Source: Comamonadaceae bacterium
GTDB taxonomy: Bacteria; Pseudomonadota; Gammaproteobacteria; Burkholderiales; Burkholderiaceae_C
Assembly (NCBI GenBank): GCA_947447355.1
Contig: CANFJF010000031.1
Span: 1-42,386 of the forward strand
DNA length: 42,386 nucleotides
Direction: 5' to 3'
The notes below the pieces were generated by a model. That model had not been told where the DNA came from and ran no database searches. It worked only from the letters and a program-made list of their open reading frames with translations. The translations under genes were made by a program, and so were the position numbers. Shown here piece by piece: positions 1 to 7,644 of this stretch; the first letter of the stretch is position 1, and the number at the start of each line of letters is the position of its first letter.

Positions 1-55
1 AGATCTTGCCGTCGCGGTCTTCCATGGAGGGGGCTGATGCGGGTGCTGCGGACAT
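1..55 (-). CDS. ilvE: Branched-chain amino acid aminotransferase, N-terminal fragment (cut by window edge)
   Basis: Only about 18 codons are visible. Read on the minus strand from the ATG at 55-53 they give MSAAPASAPSMEDRDGKI. The segment MEDRDGKI resembles the start of beta-proteobacterial branched-chain aminotransferases (ilvE), which transfer the amino group between glutamate and the keto acids of Leu, Ile and Val. An AAGGA ribosome-binding site lies about ten bases upstream of the ATG; a second in-frame ATG at 25-23 is an alternative start. The gene is divergent from the acetolactate synthase gene at 290, which fits branched-chain amino acid metabolism. The identification rests on a very short stretch plus context, so it is tentative. 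Confidence 0.5.
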   Translation of the reverse strand, partial: MSAAPASAPSMEDRDGKI

Positions 56-289
56 GTGCTGATCCTTTTGTGTCTCAAATAAAAACAGGAATGGGTTCAG
101 CGCCACGCGGCGGCTGCAAACCCGAAAGGTCAGATTTTAAGGGGATGGGATGAACCCAATTTGGGTGGGCGAACCGGACTCAGGGGAAACTTGCAAATGG
201 CCCAATCACAGAATATTTTTCTTTTTTTCTGCGCTAATTGAAAAACAATAAGAAACACTTTCTCTTCTTGCGCGGTTAATCTGAAGCTT
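56..289. promoter_or_regulatory. Divergent intergenic region with a 13-bp palindrome
   Basis: This 234-bp region separates ilvE (minus) from the acetolactate synthase gene (plus) and must carry both promoters. It contains a perfect palindrome, ACCCAA-T-TTGGGT, at 154-166, a possible operator. The part from 210 to 270 is AT-rich compared with the flanking genes. I could not assign clear -35/-10 pairs. Confidence 0.35.
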
Positions 290-2098
290 ATGAAAAACGT
301 TGCTTCCACCCCAACCCTCAACGCCCCAAGCTCTGACTCGGTGAACACAACACATCGTCACGACTCATCCCAACTCCGAAGCGGTGCCAAGGTCTTGGTC
401 GACACGCTGGTCAAACTGGGTGTGGACACGCTGTTTGGCTATCCCGGCGGCGCGGTCTTGCCGATTTACGACGCGCTGTTCCAAGATGCGCGCCTGCGCC
501 ATGTACTGGTCCGACACGAGCAGGCCGCTGTCCATGCCGCCGAAGGTTATGCGCGCACAACGGGCCGCGTCGGTGTGGTGCTTGTGACGTCCGGCCCGGG
601 TGTCTGCAACACCATTTCCGGACTGGTCGATGCGCTGTGCGACTCCATCCCGCTGGTCTGCATCAGCGGCCAAGTATCGTCCCTGCTGATCGGAACCGAT
701 GCCTTTCAAGAATGCGACGCCGTCGGCCTGACGCGGCCAGCGACGAAATGGAACCACCAGATCCGCCACATCAGTGAAGTGACTCCCATGCTGGAAAAAG
801 CCTTTGTACTGGCCGCCAACGGCCGTCCGGGACCGGTGGTGATTGACTTTCCAAAAGACATCCAACAGCAAATGTGGGCCGACCATTCAAGCGACGAGTC
901 CCCAAAAACTTCGCCAATAAACGCACCTACGTTGCGCCTGTCGTCAGAACGCATTCAGTCTGCTGCGGCCTTGATTGGCGCTGCGCGACGTCCCGTTTTT
1001 TATGGCGGTGGCGGGCTGATCAATTCCGGCAAGGACGCCTGCGACAGCTTGACCCGCATCGTGCGCTCTACCGGCGCACCCTGCACGCTGACACTCATGG
1101 GCTTGGGCGCATTTCCCGCCAGTGACCCGCAATTCATCGGCATGCTCGGCATGCACGGAACGGTAGAAGCCAACTTGGCGATGCATGAAGCCGACCTGAT
1201 CGTGGCCGTCGGCGCGCGTTTTGACGACCGCATCACCGGACGCTTGTCAGACTTCGCACCGCACGCCAAGATCATCCATATCGATGTTGATCCGACGTCC
1301 ATCAACAAGATTATTCGGGTCGACGTTCCGCTGGTCGGCGATTGCGGCGACGTGCTGTCGCTGCTCGAAGCACAACTGAGCACCAGCGGTGCAAAGCCGC
1401 AGGATCTGTCAGTCTGGTGGAAAAAAATTGACCATTGGCGCGCATCGAACTGCCTGGCCATCGAAGACAAGGCCGATGTCATCTTGCCCCAACGTCTGAT
1501 GAAATCTGTCAACGACCGCCTCCACAGCAGCGGCAAGGACTGGATGGTGTCGACCGACGTAGGGCAGCACCAGATGTGGGCCGCCCAGTACTTCCAGTTC
1601 AACAAGCCTGGCCGCTGGATGACTTCTGGCGGGGCGGGCACGATGGGCTATGGACTGCCTGCGGCACTGGGCGCGCAAATCGCTCACCCGGAACGCACCG
1701 TCGTCTGTATCAGCGGCGATGCCTCGGTGCTGATGAATATTCAGGAACTGGCCACTGCCCGCCAACACCAATTGCCGGTCAAGTTGATCATCTCGAACAA
1801 CGGCTACATGGGCATGGTGCGACAGTGGCAAGAACTCAACCATGGCGGTCGCTACAGCCACAGCTACACCGACAGCCTGCCGGATTTTGTCGCGCTGGCA
1901 GCTGCATTTGGCTGGCAGGCCGCGCGGGTGACCCAACCGACAGAGCTGGATGCCGCGCTGAAAATCTGCCTTGAATCCAGCGGACCCTATCTGCTGGATG
2001 TGGCGGTACTGGCGACAGAAAACTGCTTCCCCATGATCGCCAGCGGTGCCGGGCACCACGAGATCATGCTGAGCGAAGATCACATGTACCAGGCGTAA
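290..2098 (+). CDS. ilvB: Acetolactate synthase (AHAS) large catalytic subunit
   Basis: ThDP-dependent enzyme that condenses two pyruvates, or pyruvate with 2-oxobutyrate, in the first common step of branched-chain amino acid synthesis. The 602-residue product has the N-terminal ThDP domain with GYPGGAVLPIYDAL (about 50-63) and the catalytic Glu77 in RHEQAA, a middle FAD/oligomerisation domain, and the C-terminal ThDP/Mg site running from GDASVLMN (about 475) to SNNGYMGMV. The C-terminus is of the AHAS large-subunit kind. The first 30 residues are a Ser/Thr/Asn-rich extension not needed for the fold. No ilvN/ilvH regulatory subunit gene lies downstream; a repeat block and a convergent gene follow instead. 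A catabolic acetolactate synthase is possible, but the FAD-type sequence and the neighbouring ilvE favour the biosynthetic class. The ribosome-binding site is weak. Confidence 0.88.
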   Translation: MKNVASTPTLNAPSSDSVNTTHRHDSSQLRSGAKVLVDTLVKLGVDTLFGYPGGAVLPIYDALFQDARLRHVLVRHEQAAVHAAEGYARTTGRVGVVLVTSGPGVCNTISGLVDALCDSIPLVCISGQVSSLLIGTDAFQECDAVGLTRPATKWNHQIRHISEVTPMLEKAFVLAANGRPGPVVIDFPKDIQQQMWADHSSDESPKTSPINAPTLRLSSERIQSAAALIGAARRPVFYGGGGLINSGKDACDSLTRIVRSTGAPCTLTLMGLGAFPASDPQFIGMLGMHGTVEANLAMHEADLIVAVGARFDDRITGRLSDFAPHAKIIHIDVDPTSINKIIRVDVPLVGDCGDVLSLLEAQLSTSGAKPQDLSVWWKKIDHWRASNCLAIEDKADVILPQRLMKSVNDRLHSSGKDWMVSTDVGQHQMWAAQYFQFNKPGRWMTSGGAGTMGYGLPAALGAQIAHPERTVVCISGDASVLMNIQELATARQHQLPVKLIISNNGYMGMVRQWQELNHGGRYSHSYTDSLPDFVALAAAFGWQAARVTQPTELDAALKICLESSGPYLLDVAVLATENCFPMIASGAGHHEIMLSEDHMYQA

Positions 2099-2101
2099 AT
2101 G

Positions 2102-2310
2102 CATCACCGCGTACCTCGAAGATGAATGGCCGCGCTGCGCTCGCCAAGACGGGCTAGTTGCTGCGCTCGCCAAGACGGGCTAGTTGCTGCACTAGCACTA
2201 CCGCGACTACGTCGTTGCGAGTTTTCTGAATCCGTCACTGTGAGCGTAGCGCGGCAGTCCATCACCGCGTACCTCGAAGATGGATGGCCGCGCTGCGCTC
2301 GCCAAGACGG
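2102..2310. repeat. Palindromic extragenic repeat block (REP/BIME-like)
   Basis: A 51-bp unit occurs twice as a direct repeat, at 2102-2152 and 2260-2310, differing at one base. The second copy forms a long hairpin with the sequence before it: 2242-2255 pairs with 2287-2300 over 14 bp (one G-T wobble), and CCATC at 2259-2263 pairs with GATGG at 2279-2283. Between the copies a 26-bp unit is present twice in tandem (2134-2159 and 2160-2185), its first copy overlapping the end of the first 51-bp unit. The block starts three bases after the ilvB stop codon and fills the gap to the convergent oxidoreductase gene. On the minus strand it reads as a spurious peptide containing SWRAQRGHPSSRYAV, a signature I know from repeat-derived false ORFs in this group of bacteria. 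Confidence 0.85.
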
Positions 2311-2347
2311 TATTGGATATGGCAAGCCGTTCTCGGGCTCTTCAGCA

Positions 2348-5300
2348 CTAGACCACAGCGGCTGTTCCCACCGAACCACTGATTGCCAAATTCGCACGGC
2401 CTCCATGCTCACTGAGCTCAGACGAACCACCTTCACAGGCGTCCTTCAAACTTGACAGCAACGCCGCCTGCAGCTGCCTAGCCTTTTGAACATGGGCCAG
2501 CTTGACATGGCCATAGCCTCGGATGGACTCCGGTAGGCGGGCCAGTTCCAAGACCTTTTTGGCTGCTGCATCGCCAAACTTCAGATGATCCAATGCGCCC
2601 GACACCACCTCACGGTATTGCGTGATCAGTGTCCGCTCCATGCGGCGTTCGTCGGTCGCGCCAAAGACATCCAGCGCCGTCCCGCGCAGCACCTTCAGAG
2701 GCGCCAAGAGCTTGAAGACAGGCAGCATCCAACTGCCGTAACGGCGTTTGATCAGATGCCCATCCCTGTCCTTTTTGCTGAACATGGGCGGCGCCAAGTT
2801 GAACGACAACTTGAAGTTGCCCTCGAACTGTGCTTCCAACTGTTTCCGAAAACTGCCATCGGTATAAAGCCGGGCCACCTCGTACTCATCCTTGTAAGCC
2901 ATCAGCTTGAACAGGTTGTTGGCGACTGCCCGACTGATGGCGTCGCCCCTGCCGGCGCGCCGCTCAGCGGCACTGACAGCATCGACGAAGTCTTTGTAGG
3001 TCGCCGCATAAGCTGTATTTTGGTAAGCCGTGAGGAACGCCACATGGCGTTTGACGCTGGTGCCCAGCGACTCGGGCATCTGCACCATCACACGCTTTTC
3101 GGTCGTCGTCATGCGTTCGACCAGGGGTTGATCCACAGCGCACAGTCGGCCCCACTGCAAGGCTTCTTGGTTGGCGGCCACCGCAACGCCATTCAACTCG
3201 ATCGCTTTCATCAACGCCTCCAGCGACAAGGGAATCGCCCCACGCTGGAAGGCAAAGCCGAGCATGAAAAGGTTCGCTGCAATCGAGTCTCCCATGAGTG
3301 CCGTGGCGATGCGCGTGGCGTCCAAAAATTCAGTGCCCGAACCGGCAGACTCTGCAATCAGCGAACGAACCTGTGCTGCGGGAAACTGCCAATCCGGGTT
3401 TCGTGCGAACTGACCCGGCGGCTGTTCGTGGGTATTGATGAGCGCCAGTGTGCGACCGAGGCTGATCTTGCTGATCGCATCAGCGGCGCCAGCCGTGAGC
3501 AGATCGCAGCCCAAGATCAGATCGGCCTCGCCCGTGGCGATGCGCTGGGCACGCAGTTCTGACGGCATCTTTGCAAAACGAACATGGGACGTCACAGAGC
3601 CATTTTTCTGGCTCATGCCGGTCATGTCGAGCACGCTCACACCCTTGCCTTCCAGGTGCGCAGCCATGCCCAGCAACGCACCGATGGTGATGACCCCAGT
3701 GCCGCCGATGCCTGTGATCAAGATGTTGAACGGCACCCGCAATTCACGCGCCTCCGGCACAGGCAAGGTGCTGAAATCAAACTCTGCGCCGTGGGCTTTT
3801 CCCGCGGTGCGACCGGCAATTTTTGGCTTGCGCAAACTGCCGCCCTTGACGGTGACAAAGCTCGGACAAAAACCTTTGACGCAGGAATAATCTTTGTTGC
3901 AGGAAGACTGGTCAATCTCCCGCTTGCGTCCCAGAGGTGTTTCCTTGGGCAGGATCGATGTGCAATTCGACTGCTCGCCACAGTCACCACAGCCTTCGCA
4001 CACCTGCGCATTGATGAACAGCCGTTCCGCGGGCTCGGTCAGTTCCTTGCTTTTGCGGCGTCGACGTTTTTCCGCAGCGCAGACCTGGTCGTAAATCAGG
4101 ACGCTGACGCCGCCAAGCTCGCGCAGTTCGCACTGCACCTCGTCCATCTTGTCGCGCGGATGCACGCTGACTGAGCTGGGCAACTGAGATCGATCGGTGT
4201 ATCGGCCCATGTCTTCTGTGACCAGTGCAATCCGGTCTACACCTTCAGCCGCCATCTGTTTGGCAATGGCAAACACACTGATCGGTCCATCGACCGGCTG
4301 GCCGCCCGTCATGGCCACGGCATCGTTGTAAAGAATCTTGTAGGTGATGTTGACCGGCAAGGTTTGATGGGCCGCGACGGCCGCGCGAATGGCCAAAGAC
4401 CCCGAGTGAAAATAAGTGCCATCACCGAGGTTGGCAAACACGTGCGGGACTTTGCTGAAAGCGGCCGCACCGATCCATGGCGCGCCTTCGCCGCCCATCT
4501 GGGTCGTGAGTTTATTGAATTCGGGATAGATGGAGGTGGCCATCACGTGGCAGCCGATGCCGGCCAGCGCGAAACTGCCGTCCGGCACCCGGGTGCTGGT
4601 GTTGTGCGGGCAGCCGGAGCAGTAGTAAGCCGGTCGCGGCGGCGTGTCCACCGCGCGTTGCAGCACCACATCTTTGGCTTCCAGAAAGGCCAGTCTGGCC
4701 TTGATCAGGTCACCGGTGCTTGTCTCAATATTCTGACGCTTGATGCGCGCCGCGATCACACGTGCGATCTGGGCCACTGAAAAGTCAGCGCAGGCGCTGA
4801 GCAGCCAGTCGCCGCGGCCCCGGGCATTGTGAACATCCCATTCACCGCGTTCGTCAAATTTTCCGATCACCCGCGGACGCACGTCTTCGCGCCAGTTGTA
4901 AAGCTGTTCCTTGAGCTGGTACTCGACAATCTGGCGCTTTTCTTCGACCACCAAAATTTCATCCAGGCCGCGCGCAAACTCGCGTATGCCTTCTGGCTCC
5001 AACGGCCAAGGCATCGCCACCTTGAAAAGGCGAATACCGATATCAGCAGCCAGCGCCTCGGTGATGCCCAGTTCAGCCAGCGCATCGAGCACATCCATGT
5101 AGCTCTTGCCCGACGCCACAATGCCGAGGCGCGCCTGCGGTGAATCAATCGTCACGCGGTTCAAGCGGTTGGCGCGCGCATAGGCCATGGCGGCGTAGAT
5201 TTTGTAGTTCTGCATCAGCGCTTCTTGCTTGCGCGCCTGCACGCCCAGCGTGTCAGTCGACAGCCGGCAGTTGAGACCCCCTTCAGGCAGCACGAACTCA

Positions 5301-6049
5301 TCGGGCAGAACAATCTTCACGGCAAAAGGATCTGCTTCAATCGAGGCGCTCGATTCAACCGTGTCGGCCAACGCCTTGAAGCCAATCACACAGCCGGAGA
5401 AACGCGACATCGCCCAGCCATGCAAGCCCAGTTCGATGTACTCCTGCACATTGCAGGGATAGAGAACCGGAATCATCGACGCGCTGAACGCATGGTCGCT
5501 CTGGTGCGGCAAGGTCGAAGAATAGGCGCCATGGTCATCGCCAGCCACCAGTAGCACACCACCAAACTTGGCGCTGCCGGCATGGTTCATGTGCTTGAGC
5601 ACATCCATGCTGCGGTCAACGCCTGGACCTTTGGCGTACCACAGAGCGAATACGCCATCGTAATCAGACTCGCCCAACAAGTGCAGTTGCTGAGTGCCCC
5701 AGACGGAGGTCGCCGCCATATCTTCATTGATGCCGGGCATGAAGCGGACATGGTGCGCGTCCAACTGTTTTTTGGCGGCCCAATAGGCTTTGTCCAGTCC
5801 CCCTAGGGGCGAGCCGCGATAGCCTGAAACAAAGCCGCCGGTGTTGAGTCCCGCCGCCTGATCGCGCAGGCGTTGCAGCAGCGGCAGACGCACCAGCGCT
5901 TGAATGCCGCTGAGATAAATACGCCCACTCTGGGCCTGGTATTTGTCGTCGAGGCTGACAGGCCCTGGCTGCAAACTCTGCGCATCCAACCCCTCAAGGG
6001 GCCATGCAGCATCGGTGCGAGTGGCAGGCAAAACAAAAGACTGGGACAT
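2348..6049 (-). CDS. Indolepyruvate ferredoxin oxidoreductase, fused single-chain form
   Basis: A 1,233-residue enzyme of the 2-oxoacid:ferredoxin oxidoreductase family. It oxidatively decarboxylates aryl- or branched 2-oxoacids made by transamination to acyl-CoA. The N-terminal two thirds form the ThDP-binding IorA-like part (SGYRGSPLGGLDKAYW near residue 75, then GIGCHVMATSIYPEFN and GDGTYFHSG). A cysteine-rich iron-sulfur segment follows near 680 (CEGCGDCGEQSNC, then CNKDYSC and CPSF). The IorB-like gamma domain begins near 783 with GIGGTGVITIGALLG. Such fused proteins are typical of proteobacteria and differ from the two-subunit archaeal enzyme. The ATG at 6049 has an AAGGA ribosome-binding site. 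It is divergent from an Lrp/AsnC regulator that probably controls it. Confidence 0.9.
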   Translation of the reverse strand: MSQSFVLPATRTDAAWPLEGLDAQSLQPGPVSLDDKYQAQSGRIYLSGIQALVRLPLLQRLRDQAAGLNTGGFVSGYRGSPLGGLDKAYWAAKKQLDAHHVRFMPGINEDMAATSVWGTQQLHLLGESDYDGVFALWYAKGPGVDRSMDVLKHMNHAGSAKFGGVLLVAGDDHGAYSSTLPHQSDHAFSASMIPVLYPCNVQEYIELGLHGWAMSRFSGCVIGFKALADTVESSASIEADPFAVKIVLPDEFVLPEGGLNCRLSTDTLGVQARKQEALMQNYKIYAAMAYARANRLNRVTIDSPQARLGIVASGKSYMDVLDALAELGITEALAADIGIRLFKVAMPWPLEPEGIREFARGLDEILVVEEKRQIVEYQLKEQLYNWREDVRPRVIGKFDERGEWDVHNARGRGDWLLSACADFSVAQIARVIAARIKRQNIETSTGDLIKARLAFLEAKDVVLQRAVDTPPRPAYYCSGCPHNTSTRVPDGSFALAGIGCHVMATSIYPEFNKLTTQMGGEGAPWIGAAAFSKVPHVFANLGDGTYFHSGSLAIRAAVAAHQTLPVNITYKILYNDAVAMTGGQPVDGPISVFAIAKQMAAEGVDRIALVTEDMGRYTDRSQLPSSVSVHPRDKMDEVQCELRELGGVSVLIYDQVCAAEKRRRRKSKELTEPAERLFINAQVCEGCGDCGEQSNCTSILPKETPLGRKREIDQSSCNKDYSCVKGFCPSFVTVKGGSLRKPKIAGRTAGKAHGAEFDFSTLPVPEARELRVPFNILITGIGGTGVITIGALLGMAAHLEGKGVSVLDMTGMSQKNGSVTSHVRFAKMPSELRAQRIATGEADLILGCDLLTAGAADAISKISLGRTLALINTHEQPPGQFARNPDWQFPAAQVRSLIAESAGSGTEFLDATRIATALMGDSIAANLFMLGFAFQRGAIPLSLEALMKAIELNGVAVAANQEALQWGRLCAVDQPLVERMTTTEKRVMVQMPESLGTSVKRHVAFLTAYQNTAYAATYKDFVDAVSAAERRAGRGDAISRAVANNLFKLMAYKDEYEVARLYTDGSFRKQLEAQFEGNFKLSFNLAPPMFSKKDRDGHLIKRRYGSWMLPVFKLLAPLKVLRGTALDVFGATDERRMERTLITQYREVVSGALDHLKFGDAAAKKVLELARLPESIRGYGHVKLAHVQKARQLQAALLSSLKDACEGGSSELSEHGGRANLAISGSVGTAAVV

Positions 6050-6114
6050 GCTTTTTCCTTGTAGGTGTTGGCGGTGTCATGCCAGTGCTGCCGGGTAAAG
6101 CAGTTGGCACGTCA

Positions 6115-6142
6115 GTGTCTCGGGCGGATAAGCCCGAGACAC
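6115..6142. promoter_or_regulatory. Strong inverted repeat between ior and the lrp-type gene
   Basis: GTGTCTCGGGC (6115-6125) and GCCCGAGACAC (6132-6142) form an 11-bp perfect stem around the loop GGATAA. No T-run follows on either strand, so it does not look like an intrinsic terminator. It lies in the 203-bp divergent region, about 66 bp upstream of the oxidoreductase start. It could be an operator for the Lrp-type protein or a leader hairpin in the oxidoreductase mRNA. Confidence 0.6.
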
Positions 6143-6252
6143 CGTCAAAGTATGCAAGCCGATCGACGGAACGTTTTTTCGTATTTCAGATTTTCAGTAC
6201 TGCAATCAGAAGAAAATCGCTTTTTTTGAATTAATGCAGATAATCCTTCCTC

Positions 6253-6711
6253 ATGGACAAAACTGACCGAAAAATTCTCGCCGAATTGCAAAAAAATGGT
6301 CGCGCCAGCTTGCAGGAAATCAGCCAAGCCGTCGGCTTGAGCAGCACGCCCTGCTGGACGCGCATGAAGCGCATGGAGGAAGACGGCGTGATCGAGCGCT
6401 ACACCGTTAACCTCAATGCCCATGCGCTCGGTCTGGGTGACACCGTGCTGGTCCAACTCACGCTGGACAGTCACTCCGACAACACGCTTGAAAAATTTGG
6501 CCAAGTCCTGGCCACCATCCCGGAAGTGATTGAGGCTTACTTGGTCTCTGGTGAATACGACTACCTGCTGCGGGTCGCAGTCAAAGACACCAAGGACTAC
6601 GAACGGCTGTTGCGCGAGAAACTCTACAAAATCAAAGGCATCCGCCACAGCAAATCCAGCTTCGTGCTCCGAACCCTCAAAAAAGCAGATCTGCCGCTGC
6701 AAGAAAACTGA
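6253..6711 (+). CDS. Lrp/AsnC family transcriptional regulator
   Basis: A 152-residue feast/famine regulator. Residues 1-60 hold the winged helix-turn-helix (MDKTDRKILAELQKNGR at the start, then LQEISQAVGLSSTPCWTRM). The C-terminal half is the RAM ligand-binding and oligomerisation domain (residues about 67-140, with VSGEYDYLLRVAVKD). Family members sense amino acids and usually regulate a neighbouring gene; here the divergent indolepyruvate oxidoreductase is the likely target. Its stop codon TGA at 6709-6711 overlaps the first conserved element of the downstream island promoter. Confidence 0.9.
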   Translation: MDKTDRKILAELQKNGRASLQEISQAVGLSSTPCWTRMKRMEEDGVIERYTVNLNAHALGLGDTVLVQLTLDSHSDNTLEKFGQVLATIPEVIEAYLVSGEYDYLLRVAVKDTKDYERLLREKLYKIKGIRHSKSSFVLRTLKKADLPLQEN

Positions 6712-6762
6712 ACAGTCCTTTATATTATTTGACTTGTACTGGCCGTAGCCCCGCCCTACCAT
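6709..6762 (+). promoter_or_regulatory. Shared-architecture promoter 1, upstream of the crotonase operon
   Basis: TGAAC at 6709-6713, ATTATTTGACTTGTA at 6724-6738, and a -10-like TACCAT at 6757-6762. TTGTAC at 6734-6739 is a weak -35 with a 17-bp spacer to TACCAT. The same elements with identical spacing occur at 12228-12175, 13256-13309 and 15300-15247. Transcription would start near 6769, which rules against the TTG start at 6770 for the next gene and supports the ATG at 6821. Confidence 0.65.
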
Positions 6763-6820
6763 CAGCAGCTTGAGATCCAGCCGTCCCTTTGATGGCGTCA
6801 ACCCTCAGCCTGAACAAAAA

Positions 6821-7588
6821 ATGATCGACTACGACGTTAAAGACCATGTGGCAGAAATCCTGTTCAACAACGGACCGGTCAATGCCATCACCCACGAATT
6901 CATGGACGAGCTGCTCGCGACCTTAGAAAGGGCGAGCAAAGACAACGAAGTCCGCGCCATCATCATCGGCAGCGCCATCCCGGGGCGTTTTTGCGCCGGG
7001 CTTGATTTGGGCACCTTCCTGAAAAGCTCGCCGGCCAAGGTGCATGCCCTTGTGAACAAACTTTACGCGCAGCTGTGTGACGTGCAGTTCAACCTTGGCA
7101 AACCATCGATCGCGGCCATCACAGGTGCGGCCCGCGGCGGCGGTATGTCGGTCGCGATTTCTTGCGACATGATTGTGGCGGCAGACACCTCGACCTTCGG
7201 CTACCCGGAGCTTGACATCGGTTTGGTGCCTGCCATCCATTACACCAACTTGCCGCGCATCGTCGGTCGCTACCGCGCATTTGACCTCTTGTTCACGGGC
7301 CGTACTTTTGATGCGCAAGAAGCCAAGTCACTGGGCTTGGTGAGCCGGACCGCACCCGAAGCGGAGGTGATGGCGGAGGCTCGCAAACTGGCGCAGGTCT
7401 TTGTGGCGAAATCGCCCGAACTGATGCGCCTTGGAAAAACGGCCTTCACGCGCGCCATTGACGGCGACTACCGCCAAGGTGTTGCCGCCGCGGTGAACGT
7501 GGCCTGCACGGCTTTCAGTACCGACGATTCGAAAGAAGGCCTTGCTGCATTTGTCGAAAAGCGAAAACCCGTCTGGAATAAACCATAG
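6821..7588 (+). CDS. Enoyl-CoA hydratase/isomerase (crotonase) family protein
   Basis: A 255-residue crotonase-fold enzyme acting on acyl-CoA thioesters. The oxyanion-hole segment GRFCAGLDLGTF is near 55-66 and the second one, ITGAARGGGMSVAISCDM, is near 99-116. Of the two catalytic glutamates of rat enoyl-CoA hydratase, the one in FGxPE is kept (FGYPELDIG), but the one after GGG is replaced: GGGMS instead of GGGCE. It may therefore be an isomerase, hydrolase or lyase variant rather than a true hydratase. The reading frame extends to a TTG at 6770, but the predicted transcription start lies there, so the ATG at 6821 is chosen. It is the first gene of a run with a binding protein and a CoA-transferase. 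Confidence 0.85.
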   Translation: MIDYDVKDHVAEILFNNGPVNAITHEFMDELLATLERASKDNEVRAIIIGSAIPGRFCAGLDLGTFLKSSPAKVHALVNKLYAQLCDVQFNLGKPSIAAITGAARGGGMSVAISCDMIVAADTSTFGYPELDIGLVPAIHYTNLPRIVGRYRAFDLLFTGRTFDAQEAKSLGLVSRTAPEAEVMAEARKLAQVFVAKSPELMRLGKTAFTRAIDGDYRQGVAAAVNVACTAFSTDDSKEGLAAFVEKRKPVWNKP

Positions 7589-7589
7589 T

Positions 7590-7603
7590 CGTTAACGTTA
7601 ACG
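7590..7603. promoter_or_regulatory. 14-bp perfect palindrome
   Basis: CGTTAACGTTAACG is a perfect palindrome starting two bases after the crotonase stop codon and 42 bp before the binding-protein start. Its form resembles a LacI/PurR-class operator half-site pair, but no such regulator is encoded nearby. It could also be a chance AT/GC-symmetric stretch. Confidence 0.35.
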
Positions 7604-7644
7604 TCGCCAATGCACGGCGTCCGTTTTTCAAGAAAGAGCCCATC

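Noticed and set aside
2104..2436. Open frames encoding SWRAQRGH-type peptides after ilvB.
   Set aside because: They are translations of the palindromic repeat block, not genes.
2585..3562. A 325-codon plus-strand frame opposite the indolepyruvate oxidoreductase.
   Set aside because: It lies wholly antisense to a well-supported gene and shows no motif.
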